Below are positions 56,762-64,000 of a stretch of 64,000 nt of DNA, piece by piece; the stretch's first letter is position 1, and every line of letters begins with the position of its first letter. The notes beneath the pieces are model-generated. The model worked only from the letters and a program-made list of their open reading frames with translations, was not told the origin of the DNA and did not search any database. Both the position numbers and the translations under genes were made by a program. Source of the DNA: Mycobacterium colombiense (GTDB lineage Bacteria > Actinomycetota > Actinomycetes > Mycobacteriales > Mycobacteriaceae); NCBI RefSeq assembly GCF_001665835.1, contig NZ_LZSX01000098.1, positions 1 through 64,000 on the forward strand. Reading direction: 5' to 3'.

Positions 56762-57441
56762 CGCACCGCTCCGCTTCGCTGCTTGACCAGGTCCCGCAGG
56801 TGCGAGATCACCTGGGCTTCGGTCATCTCGCTGGTGTCGACGACCACCGCGTCCGGGGCCGCTCGCAGCGGCGACACCGCCCGGGTGGAGTCCAGATGGT
56901 CGCGACGGCGGACGTCGGCCAGCACCGCCTCGTAGTCGTCGGCCAGCCCGGCCGCCACGTTCTGATCGTTGCGCCGCCGCGCCCGGGTCTCCGCCGACGC
57001 GGTCAGGAAGATCTTCACGGGTGCGTCGGGCAGCACGACGGTGCCGATGTCGCGGCCCTCGACGACGACACTGCCCGGGCCCTCGGCCATTTCGCGCTGC
57101 AGGTCGACGAGCCGGGTGCGCACGGCTGGAACCGAGGACACCGCCGACACCGAGGCGGTCACCCGGTCGCCGCGGATCTCCGTCGAGACATCCTCTCCAC
57201 AAAGGAAATAACGGTCACCGTCGGGCTGATAGTCGATCGCCATCTGCACGGTTTCCGCCGTGTGCGCAACGGCCTCGGCGTCGTCCGGGTCGATGTCGGC
57301 GCGCAGCACGGCCAGCGTCACCATCCGGTACATCCCGCCGGTGTCCAGGTAGCGCGCGCCGAGCGCCTGTGCCAATCCCTTTGATACCGAGGACTTTCCG
57401 GTTCCCGCCGGGCCGTCGATGGCCACCACCACGTCGGTCAC
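56758..57441 (-). CDS. cmk: Cytidylate kinase
   Basis: A 227-residue P-loop kinase that phosphorylates CMP/dCMP to the diphosphate. Walker A GPAGTGKSSVSKGLA at ~10-24, then the CMP-kinase signature LDTGGMYRMVTL, and VVEGRDIGTVVLPDA and RARRRNDQN for nucleotide binding. The length is normal. ATG at 57441 overlaps the upstream pseudouridine synthase stop by 4 bases (ATGA), and its own stop overlaps der in the same way. Confidence 0.97.
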   Translation of the reverse strand: MTDVVVAIDGPAGTGKSSVSKGLAQALGARYLDTGGMYRMVTLAVLRADIDPDDAEAVAHTAETVQMAIDYQPDGDRYFLCGEDVSTEIRGDRVTASVSAVSSVPAVRTRLVDLQREMAEGPGSVVVEGRDIGTVVLPDAPVKIFLTASAETRARRRNDQNVAAGLADDYEAVLADVRRRDHLDSTRAVSPLRAAPDAVVVDTSEMTEAQVISHLRDLVKQRSGAVR

Positions 57442-58184
57442 AGGCCCACCGCTTTGTACAGCTGGCCGATCTCGTGATGAGCCAGCGCCCGGAAGGTGCC
57501 CGGCCGCTGCTTGCCCAACGAGACCGGCCCGATGTCCGTGCGCACCAACGACTCCACCGGGAATCCCGCTGCCGCCAGCAGCCGGCGCACGATGCGTTTG
57601 CGCCCCTCGTGCAGCGTCACGCGCACCAGCGTCTTGCCAGGAATGGCGTCCACCACCGCGAACTCGTCGAGTTTGGCCGGCCCGTCGTCCAATTCGATGC
57701 CGGCACGCAGCTTCTTGCCGAGCCCACGCGGCACCGACCCGGTCACCGTCGCCAGGTACGTCTTGGGCACCTCGTGGGAAGGGTGCATCAGCCGGTGCGC
57801 GAGCTCGCCGTCGTTGGTCAGCAGGATCAGCCCTTCGGTGTCGGCGTCCAACCGCCCGACGTGAAACAGGTTCTTGTTGCCGCGAACCTTGCGCTCGACG
57901 AGATCGCCGATGCAGGGCCGGCCGCGGTCGTCGGACATGGTCGAGTGCACGCCGCGCGGCTTGTTCAGGGCCAGGTACACCTGCGAGTCGTCGAGCACCA
58001 CCCGGGCGCCGTCGACGCGGATCACCGCGGAGTCCGGGTCGACGCGGGTGCCCAACTCGGTCACCACCTGGCCGTCCACCTCGACGCGGCCGTCGATGAT
58101 CAACTTCTCGGCGGCCCGCCGCGACGCAATTCCGGCTTGGGACAACACTTTTTGCAGCCGGATCCCCTGAGCTTCTTCCATCAA
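57438..58184 (-). CDS. 23S rRNA pseudouridine synthase (RluB/RsuA family)
   Basis: A 248-residue enzyme with an N-terminal S4 RNA-binding domain (IRLQKVLSQAGIASRRAAEKLI) and a pseudouridine synthase domain containing the catalytic Asp in the GRLDADTEGLILLTNDG motif. C-terminal VTLHEGRKRIVRRLL is typical of the RluB/RsuA group. It modifies rRNA during ribosome assembly, matching its neighbour der. The ATG at 58184 overlaps the scpB stop (ATGA). Confidence 0.96.
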   Translation of the reverse strand: MMEEAQGIRLQKVLSQAGIASRRAAEKLIIDGRVEVDGQVVTELGTRVDPDSAVIRVDGARVVLDDSQVYLALNKPRGVHSTMSDDRGRPCIGDLVERKVRGNKNLFHVGRLDADTEGLILLTNDGELAHRLMHPSHEVPKTYLATVTGSVPRGLGKKLRAGIELDDGPAKLDEFAVVDAIPGKTLVRVTLHEGRKRIVRRLLAAAGFPVESLVRTDIGPVSLGKQRPGTFRALAHHEIGQLYKAVGL

Positions 58185-58888
58185 TCCTGGTCCACGTCGA
58201 ACGTCGGCGACTGGTCGGACGAGTGACCGCCGGACAATTTGATGAAACGTGGCTCGCGGTCCAGGGATTCGCTGAGATCCTCGATCGTGTCGACGTCGGG
58301 AAGCAGCGGCGCGATGTCCGGAAGATCGGCCAGCGAGGTCAGCCCCAGGCGCTCCAGGAACAGGTCGGTGGTGGCGAACGTCACCGCGCCGCTGTCCTCG
58401 TCGACCCCGGCTTCGGTGATCAGGCCGCGCGCCAGCAGCGTGCGCATCACGGCGTCGACGTTGACGCCGCGCACCGCGCTCACCCGCGCGCGCGTCACGG
58501 GCTGGCGGTAGGCGACGACGGCCAGCGTCTCCAGCGCGGCCCGGGTCAGCTTGGACCGCGCGCCGTCGAGCAGCAGCTTCTCGACATAGGGCGCGAACCG
58601 GGCGCGGGTGTACATCCGCCAGCCCTCGCTGTTCTTCCGCAGGTCGATGCCGCTGTCGCGTTCGGTGAGCTGCTCGGCCATCTCCTGCAACTTGGTGGCG
58701 ATCCGGTACACCGGCTGCTGGGTGGCCGACGCCAGCGCCTCCGCGGTCACCGGGGTGTCCACCACCAGCAGCAGCGCCTCGAGCACGGAACCGAGTTCCC
58801 CGGCTTCCATGGGTGCGGCCTCGGCGATGTCCGGGATGCCCACGTCGAGATCCGTTTCGAAATCGACGTCCGGCATGTCTTCACTCAT
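58181..58888 (-). CDS. scpB: Chromosome segregation/condensation protein ScpB
   Basis: A 235-residue kleisin-complex subunit with two winged-helix domains: LGSVLEALLLVVDTPVTAEALA in the first and LTRAALETLAVVAYRQPVTRARVSAVRGVNVDAVMRTLLARGLI in the second. It forms the SMC-ScpA-ScpB condensin that organises the chromosome. The N-terminus is acidic and probably disordered. The start at 58888 lies 52 bases after the scpA stop, the only gap in this otherwise overlapping operon. Confidence 0.96.
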   Translation of the reverse strand: MSEDMPDVDFETDLDVGIPDIAEAAPMEAGELGSVLEALLLVVDTPVTAEALASATQQPVYRIATKLQEMAEQLTERDSGIDLRKNSEGWRMYTRARFAPYVEKLLLDGARSKLTRAALETLAVVAYRQPVTRARVSAVRGVNVDAVMRTLLARGLITEAGVDEDSGAVTFATTDLFLERLGLTSLADLPDIAPLLPDVDTIEDLSESLDREPRFIKLSGGHSSDQSPTFDVDQD

Positions 58889-58940
58889 GAGCGCCGCTCC
58901 TCCTCATCGCTTCGCTCTGCATCGTCGCGGCGCAAGTCAC

Positions 58941-59768
58941 TTATTCGTCCCGCACTTCTACCAAGGCTTCACTGGCCGGACGTTCCCCGGTCCACGAGAT
59001 TTGGAGCACGCCAAGCGGCTCTGACTGGTCGAATGCTACCGTCCGGGACCGATACAGTTCGAGCAGCGCCAGGAAGCGCCCGACCACCTCCATCGACGCC
59101 TCGCAATCGGCGACCAGCTCGGAGAACGTCGCCCACGCGCCGCTGCCCCGCGCTTCCAGGATGGCCAGCAGCTTTTTGGCCTGCTCCGGAACCGAGACCT
59201 GGACCTGGTGCAGGTGTCCGACGGACACGGTGGGGACGGGTCGTGGAGTGAACGCGATCGCGGCGATCTGGGCGAACCGTTCGGCGTCGACGCCGATCAT
59301 CACCTCGGGCAGCAGTTCGGTGAACCGGTCCTCCAGCGACACCGAGCGCGGATAACTGCGCAGCGCCGTGGCCTCGAGTTCGGCGAACATCTCGGCGACG
59401 TGCTTGAACGCGCGGTACTGCAGCAGCCGGGCGAACAGCAGGTCACGCACCTCCAGCAGCGCGAGGTCTTCGTCGTCGTCCACCTGTCCGGCCGGCAGCA
59501 GCCGGGCCGCCTTCAGGTCCAGCAGGGTCGCGGCAACCACCAGGAACGCCGTGGTCTCCTCCAGCTCCAGCTGCGGACCGATTTCGCGGGTGTAGGCGAT
59601 GAAGTCGTCGGTGACCCGGTGCAGCGCCACCTCGGTGACGTCGAGGCGATGGGCGAAGATCAGCTGCAGCAGCAGGTCGAACGGGCCCTCGAAATTGGTC
59701 AGGCGGACTTGGAAGCCAGCTCCGTGGCCGTTCTGCTGTGGCGCCTCACCGGTTTCGGTCGCGTTCAC
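58941..59768 (-). CDS. scpA: Chromosome segregation/condensation protein ScpA (kleisin)
   Basis: A 275-residue kleisin with the N-terminal motif FQVRLTNFEGPFDLLLQLIFAHRLDV, the helical LEETTAFLVVAATLLDLKAARLLP, and the C-terminal winged-helix region (VVGRFLALLELYRSRTVAFDQ) that binds SMC. The GTG at 59768 is chosen because it overlaps the ParA-like stop as GTGA and places the conserved start ~20 residues in; the longer open frame has no similarity. Confidence 0.95.
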   Translation of the reverse strand: MNATETGEAPQQNGHGAGFQVRLTNFEGPFDLLLQLIFAHRLDVTEVALHRVTDDFIAYTREIGPQLELEETTAFLVVAATLLDLKAARLLPAGQVDDDEDLALLEVRDLLFARLLQYRAFKHVAEMFAELEATALRSYPRSVSLEDRFTELLPEVMIGVDAERFAQIAAIAFTPRPVPTVSVGHLHQVQVSVPEQAKKLLAILEARGSGAWATFSELVADCEASMEVVGRFLALLELYRSRTVAFDQSEPLGVLQISWTGERPASEALVEVRDE

Positions 59769-60628
59769 GCGCCGAATCGGTCGATGAATTCGCGGGCCAG
59801 CGCGCGATAGGCGATGGCCCCGGTGGACCGCGGGGCCCACGTGGTGATGGGTTCGCCGGCCACGCTGGTTTCCGGGAATCGGACGGTCCGGGTGATGACG
59901 GTGTCGAACACCAGATCCCCGAAGCGCTCCACGACCCGGGCCATCACCTCGCGCGAGTTGACCGTGCGCGGGTCGTAGCGGGTCAGCAGGATCCCGCTGA
60001 TCTCGAGCTTCGGGTTCAGCCGGTCGCGCACCTTGTCAACCGTGTCGGTCAGCAGCGCCAGCCCACGCAGCGAGAAATACTCGCACTCGGTCGGGATCAC
60101 CACGCCGTCGGAGCAGGCCAGGCCGTTGACGGTGAGCAGCCCCAGCGACGGCTGGCAGTCGATCAGCACGTAGTCGTAGCGATCCAACACGGGGTGCAGC
60201 GCGCGGCCCAGGGTCTGCTCGCGCCCCACCTCGTTGACCAGCTGGATCTCGGCGGCCGACAGGTCGATGTTGCTGGGCACCAGATCCATGTGCTTGACCC
60301 GGGTCTGCAGCAGCACGTCGTCGATCGACACCCTCGGCTCGACCAGGACGTTGTGGATGGTCTTTTCCAGCTCGTAGTGCGGGACGCCCAGGCCGGCGGA
60401 CAGCGCGCCCTGCGGGTCCATGTCCACCAGCAGCACGCGACGGCCGTATTCGGCGAGCGCGGCACCCAGGTTGATGGTCGACGTGGTCTTCCCGACGCCG
60501 CCCTTCTGGTTGCACATGGCGACGACTTTGGCCGGGCCGTGCGAGGTGCGCGGCTGTGGCTCCGGGATCGCCCGCGGCGGCCGCCCGGTCAGACCGAGCT
60601 CGACGCCGTTGTCCGGCTGCTCGGTCAT
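59765..60628 (-). CDS. ParA/Soj-type ATPase
   Basis: A 287-residue deviant-Walker ATPase: CNQKGGVGKTTSTINLG, LLVDMDPQGALSAGLG and YVLIDCQPSLGLLTVNGL. This is the ParA paralogue of the scpA operon (Rv1708-type), distinct from the origin-proximal parA. It probably helps chromosome or cargo positioning. The start is uncertain: ATG at 60628 (MTEQPDNGVEL) is chosen, while a TTG at 60706 would add 26 residues that show some coding character. Neither has a strong ribosome-binding site. It heads the minus-strand operon and is divergent from the methyltransferase gene. Confidence 0.92.
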   Translation of the reverse strand: MTEQPDNGVELGLTGRPPRAIPEPQPRTSHGPAKVVAMCNQKGGVGKTTSTINLGAALAEYGRRVLLVDMDPQGALSAGLGVPHYELEKTIHNVLVEPRVSIDDVLLQTRVKHMDLVPSNIDLSAAEIQLVNEVGREQTLGRALHPVLDRYDYVLIDCQPSLGLLTVNGLACSDGVVIPTECEYFSLRGLALLTDTVDKVRDRLNPKLEISGILLTRYDPRTVNSREVMARVVERFGDLVFDTVITRTVRFPETSVAGEPITTWAPRSTGAIAYRALAREFIDRFGA

Positions 60629-60903
60629 GGCGGGGGTGTTCGGGAAGTGAACATCGTCGGAAAGTCTAACGGGTTCATCGCGGGAAACCCGGCAACCCGC
60701 AGGCAATTAACCAGCCAATATGGGGGAAAATCGGTGGTCGAACGCACATCCCGACAGCCTATTCACTCCAGTCACAGCAGCACCAATTTTCGGAGGGCCA
60801 TGCGGCTTCGAAACGCGCTAGCACCGGCGCTACCGCTTTCGGGAATCACTCATCGCCACCCTAGCCGCCTCGCGGCGGCACCGGCCCGCAACCTCCACCG
60901 GCC

Positions 60904-60909
60904 TATCGT
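60904..60909 (+). promoter_or_regulatory. Possible -10 element for a leaderless methyltransferase transcript
   Basis: TATCGT fits the mycobacterial -10 pattern TANNNT and lies 7 bases before the ATG at 60917, so transcription would begin at or next to the start codon, as in many leaderless mycobacterial mRNAs. There is no ribosome-binding site before this ATG, which agrees. Confidence 0.4.
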
Positions 60910-60916
60910 GGCGTCT

Positions 60917-61672
60917 ATGAACCTGAAGCGACGCATACCTCTATTGCGTTGGTCGGTCTGGCGCATGGCCGCCGGCGCTACGAACATCACCACGACGGGC
61001 CAGATCGGTGACGGGCGCGAAGCGGCCGCCGTCGAGTACGTGCTGCAGAACGCGCGGGCCGGCGACATCGACGACGTGCTGGCCACCATCGACAAGTTCG
61101 CCTACGAGAAATCGCTGCTGATCAACGTCGGCGACGAGAAGGGGCTGCTGCTCGACGCCGCCGTCCGGCGCGCCGATCCGGCGCTCGCGCTCGAACTGGG
61201 CACCTACTGCGGCTACGGCGCGCTGCGCATCGCCCGGGCCGCCCCGAAGGCCAAGGTGTTCTCGGTCGAACTCGCCGAGGCCAATGCCGCCAACGCCCGC
61301 CAGATCTGGGCGCACGCCGGCGTCGCCGACCAGGTGACGTGCGTGGTCGGCACCATCGGCGACGGCGGGCGCACCCTGGACGCGCTGGCCAACGAGCACG
61401 GATTTGCCGAAGGAACACTGGATTTCGTGTTCCTCGACCATGACAAGGACGCCTACCTCGACGACCTGAAGAGCATCATGGAGCGCGGCTGGCTGCATCC
61501 GGGCTCGATCGTGGTCGCCGACAACGTGCGGGTTCCGGGCTCGCCGAAGTACCGCGAGTACATGCACCGCCAGCAGGGCAAGCGGTTCAGCACCGTCGAG
61601 CACAAGACGCACGTCGAGTACCAGACGATGCTGTCCGACCTGGTGCTGGAGTCCGACTACCTCGGCGACTGA
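60917..61672 (+). CDS. Catechol-O-methyltransferase-like SAM methyltransferase
   Basis: A 251-residue class I SAM-dependent O-methyltransferase of the catechol/caffeoyl-CoA type. SAM-binding motif LELGTYCGYGALRIARA at ~95-110, acidic VFSVEL, and metal-binding FLDHDKDAYLDDL and VVADNV. It resembles M. tuberculosis Rv1703c. Such enzymes transfer methyl to a hydroxyl of a catechol-type substrate with a divalent metal; the physiological substrate here is unknown. The ATG at 60917 is chosen; a GTG at 60908 adds three residues. In the remembered M. tuberculosis order several genes (cycA, a PPE gene) separate it from the ParA-like gene; they are absent here. Confidence 0.9.
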   Translation: MNLKRRIPLLRWSVWRMAAGATNITTTGQIGDGREAAAVEYVLQNARAGDIDDVLATIDKFAYEKSLLINVGDEKGLLLDAAVRRADPALALELGTYCGYGALRIARAAPKAKVFSVELAEANAANARQIWAHAGVADQVTCVVGTIGDGGRTLDALANEHGFAEGTLDFVFLDHDKDAYLDDLKSIMERGWLHPGSIVVADNVRVPGSPKYREYMHRQQGKRFSTVEHKTHVEYQTMLSDLVLESDYLGD

Positions 61673-61676
61673 GCGG

Positions 61677-62618
61677 CTATTGCGCCCGCGGGTGGGCCTC
61701 GGCCCACACTTCGCGCAGCGCGTGCACGGTGACCATGGTGTAGATCTGCGTCGTCGTCACCGAGGCGTGCCCGAGCAACTCCTGCACGACCCGCACGTCG
61801 GCGCCGCCCTCCAGCAGGTGGGTGGCGAAGGAATGCCGCAGCATGTGCGGTGACACCCCCGACGTGATCCCGGCGCGCTCGGCGGCGTCCTGCAGGACCT
61901 GCCACGCGCTCTGCCGCGACAGCCGCCCGCCGCGCACATTGAGGAAGATGCCCGGCGTCCCGCGCCCGCGGCGGGCCAGCTCCGAACGGCCCCGCACCAG
62001 ATAGGAATCCAACGCGGCCACGGCCGGACGCCCGATCGGCACCAGCCGCTGCTTGCCACCCTTGCCGCGCAACAACACCGACCGGGCGTGCGTGTCGACG
62101 TCGTCGACGTCCAGGCCGACGGCTTCGGAGATCCGCGCGCCGGTGGAGTACAGGAGTTCCAGCAGCGCCCGGTTGCGCAGCGTCAGCGGGCCGTCGGCCG
62201 GGCTCTCGCCGCCGGCGCCCTCCAGCAGCGCCAGCACCTGGTCGATGGTCAGGCTTTTGGGCAGCCGGCGGCCCGGCGTCGGCGGGCGGACCGCGCGCGC
62301 CACGTCGAGTTCGGCCAGCCCTTCGGCCGCGGCGAACCGATGCAGGCCGCGCACCGCGATCAGCGCCCGCGCGGCCGACACCGCGGACAGCGCGGCCACC
62401 CCGGTGTCGGGATCTCCCCGGCGCAACGCCACCAAAAACTCGCTCACGTCGTTCTCGCCCACCTTGGCCAGGTCGTGAATTCCGCGGTCCGACAAGTGTT
62501 TTGTGTAGCGGCGCAGGTCGCGGCCGTACGAGCTCAGGGTGTTGGCGGCGACGCCGCGCTCGATCGTGAGATGGTCAAGGTAGCCCTGCAACTGCGTGTC
62601 CAGCGCCACCGTCGTCAT
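61677..62618 (-). CDS. xerD: Site-specific tyrosine recombinase XerD
   Basis: A 313-residue chromosome-dimer-resolving recombinase with an N-terminal SAM-like DNA-binding domain (LDHLTIERGVAANTLSSYGRDLRRY) and a catalytic domain holding the Arg (TGARISEAV), Lys (GKGGKQRLVPI), His-x-x-Arg (HMLRHSFATHLLEGGAD), His (LGHASVTTTQIY) and nucleophilic Tyr of that last motif. It acts at dif with XerC. The ATG at 62618 overlaps the Nudix stop (ATGA), so the two genes are translationally coupled. It ends 4 bases from the convergent methyltransferase gene. Confidence 0.97.
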   Translation of the reverse strand: MTTVALDTQLQGYLDHLTIERGVAANTLSSYGRDLRRYTKHLSDRGIHDLAKVGENDVSEFLVALRRGDPDTGVAALSAVSAARALIAVRGLHRFAAAEGLAELDVARAVRPPTPGRRLPKSLTIDQVLALLEGAGGESPADGPLTLRNRALLELLYSTGARISEAVGLDVDDVDTHARSVLLRGKGGKQRLVPIGRPAVAALDSYLVRGRSELARRGRGTPGIFLNVRGGRLSRQSAWQVLQDAAERAGITSGVSPHMLRHSFATHLLEGGADVRVVQELLGHASVTTTQIYTMVTVHALREVWAEAHPRAQ

Positions 62619-63238
62619 TGCGCGACCTTTCGCGCGGCGAACGCCGTCGGCTTGTCCTGCCACGGGCTGTCCACCGGACGCGGCTGCACGAACCCTGTCG
62701 TCACGGCGTGGGCGGCCAAAATCCCCGCCACGGCAATGGCATTGACAACTTCACCGCCGAGCACCTTGCGGGTGGCGTCGGCCAGCGGATACCACTCCAA
62801 TGTCATGTCGGCTTCTTCGTCGTGCGCCTCGGGCCGGTCGACCCGAATCAGACCGGTGGCCAGATAGACGCGCACCGACTCGTCGCTGAAGCCCGGGGTG
62901 GAGTCGAGGTCGACGAGCACCGTCCAGGTCTCCGCCTTGAGCCCCGCCTCTTCCATCAGTTCGCGAGCCGCGGTGAGATGGGCTGCCTCGCCATGGACAT
63001 CGAGCAGTCCGGCGGGCAACTCCCACAGCCGCCGGCCGAACGCGTGCCGGTATTGGTAGACCATCGGAATGTTGCCGTCGTCGTCCATCGCGACCACGGC
63101 GACCGCGCCGAAATGTTCGACGATCTCCCGGGTCACGACCTTGCCACCCGGCATCCGCACCCGGTCGCTGCGCAGCGCGAAAATCTTTCCGGTGTACAGC
63201 GTTTCGGATGACACCGTCTCGAAGATGTGCTCAGCCAC
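62615..63238 (-). CDS. ADP-ribose pyrophosphatase-type Nudix hydrolase
   Basis: A 207-residue Nudix hydrolase of the ADP-ribose pyrophosphatase group (Rv1700-type). The Nudix box is visible (GEAAHLTAARELMEEAGL), preceded by YRHAFGRRLWELPAGLLD, which is typical of ADPRase. It cleaves ADP-ribose to AMP and ribose-5-phosphate with a metal ion. The GTG start at 63238 overlaps the pyrG end by 8 bases, and its stop overlaps xerD, giving a coupled pyrG-Nudix-xerD unit. Confidence 0.95.
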   Translation of the reverse strand: MAEHIFETVSSETLYTGKIFALRSDRVRMPGGKVVTREIVEHFGAVAVVAMDDDGNIPMVYQYRHAFGRRLWELPAGLLDVHGEAAHLTAARELMEEAGLKAETWTVLVDLDSTPGFSDESVRVYLATGLIRVDRPEAHDEEADMTLEWYPLADATRKVLGGEVVNAIAVAGILAAHAVTTGFVQPRPVDSPWQDKPTAFAARKVAQ

Positions 63239-64000
63239 GGGTCGCGGGCTCAGGTATAGGCCGCGCAGCGCTGTCCCGGTGCTGGATGCCGTTCGAGGAC
63301 TGCTCCGGGATTTCCACCGGCAGCCGCTCGCCCGCCTTGTAGTCGATGGCCGCGCCGACGAATGCGACGAACAGCGGGTGCGGCCGGGTGGGCCGGCTCT
63401 TCAGCTCGGGGTGAGCCTGGGTGCCGACGATGAACGGATGCACGTCGGGTGGGTACTCGACGAACTCCACCAGATGCCCGTCCGGAGACGTCCCGGAGAA
63501 CCTCAGCCCGCTCTCCGCGATCTTGTCGCGATAGGAGTTGTTGACCTCGTAGCGGTGCCGGTGGCGCTCGGACACCTCCGTGGCGCCATAGGCTTGGGCC
63601 ACAATCGATTCCGGTTCCAGCACCGCGGGGTAGGCGCCCAGCCGCATGGTGCCGCCCAGGTCGGCTTCGCCGGCGACGATGTCGACCTGGTCGGCCATTG
63701 TGGAGATGACGGGATCGGGCGTGTCGGGGTCGAATTCGGCCGAGTTGGCCTCGGCCAGACCGGCGGAGCGGGCGGCCTCGATCACGATGCATTGCAGGCC
63801 GAGACACAGGCCGAACACCGGCACCCCCCGGGTGCGGGCGTAGTGGATGGCGCCGATCTTGCCCTCGATGCCGCGGATGCCGAAGCCGCCGGGGATCAGC
63901 ACGCCATGCACGTCGCCCAGCGCCGACGCGGCATCGGCAGCCGTCTCGCAGTCGTCGGAGGGCACCCACACCAGCTCCACCTTGGCGTGGTGCTTGAACC
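63231..64000 (-). CDS. pyrG: CTP synthase, C-terminal glutaminase part (truncated by window end)
   Basis: The last ~255 residues of CTP synthase, which makes CTP from UTP, ATP and glutamine. The visible part is the class I glutamine amidotransferase domain: PGGFGIRGIEGKI, nucleophile Cys in FGLCLGLQC, RHRHRYEVNN, and the catalytic His-Glu in QAHPELKSRP. The reading frame is open through base 64000 into sequence before the visible region (FKHHAKVELVW), so the gene continues beyond the window. The C-terminus has a ~25-residue hydrophilic tail. Confidence 0.97.
   Translation of the reverse strand, partial: FKHHAKVELVWVPSDDCETAADAASALGDVHGVLIPGGFGIRGIEGKIGAIHYARTRGVPVFGLCLGLQCIVIEAARSAGLAEANSAEFDPDTPDPVISTMADQVDIVAGEADLGGTMRLGAYPAVLEPESIVAQAYGATEVSERHRHRYEVNNSYRDKIAESGLRFSGTSPDGHLVEFVEYPPDVHPFIVGTQAHPELKSRPTRPHPLFVAFVGAAIDYKAGERLPVEIPEQSSNGIQHRDSAARPIPEPATRG

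Overview
This window is high-GC mycobacterial chromosome. It carries a PknE-type kinase, a GAP/Sap family protein, MbtH, a DesA3-type desaturase, GabD2 and the block pyrG / Nudix / xerD / ParA-like / scpA / scpB / pseudouridine synthase / cmk / der. From memory, this is the gene order of the M. tuberculosis Rv1743-Rv1699 interval, read in reverse. A large lipopeptide-type NRPS points to a nontuberculous species, possibly of the M. avium group. The species cannot be fixed from the sequence alone. The first 14 bases match the Tn5/Nextera mosaic end, so the contig probably starts with adapter sequence inside pknE.

Layout. 1-2129: the end of pknE and a second PknE-like kinase without the thioredoxin-like domain. 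2140-7308 (minus): asnO-type amidotransferase, ngg-type GNAT/ATP-grasp ligase and an MFS carrier, a likely N-acetylglutaminylglutamine amide osmolyte operon. 7465-39061 (minus): an MbtH-like gene with a TTG start, then one 10,438-residue NRPS with eight modules, three epimerisation domains, one N-methyltransferase and a terminal thioesterase. 39062-40277: a long non-coding leader with a CRP-like dyad. 40278-46221: a Sap/GAP protein, PAS-ANTAR regulator, transglutaminase-like protein, two convergent DUF5994 proteins, a very small basic protein, a cold-shock protein and a fatty-acid desaturase. 46758-51165: gabD2, a cyclic-nucleotide-binding protein, DUF4383 and DUF2510 membrane proteins and small hypotheticals. 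51402-51566: a decayed P450 N-terminus. 51724-55032: adenylate cyclase fused to an AAA-type ATPase. 55111: tRNA-Pro(GGG). 55361-60628 (minus): a tightly coupled core operon from the ParA-like gene to der. 60917-61672: an O-methyltransferase. 61677-64000 (minus): xerD, Nudix and pyrG (partial).

The main system is the lipopeptide locus. A starter condensation domain, eight modules with D-residues predicted at positions 1, 5 and 7, an N-methylated residue 2, a TE, MbtH and a nearby GAP-family protein together predict an N-acylated octapeptide of the cell envelope. The order of the first modules matches that expected for the M. avium subsp. paratuberculosis lipopentapeptide, but this enzyme has three further modules. 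CRP-like sites lie upstream of this locus and upstream of the osmolyte operon.
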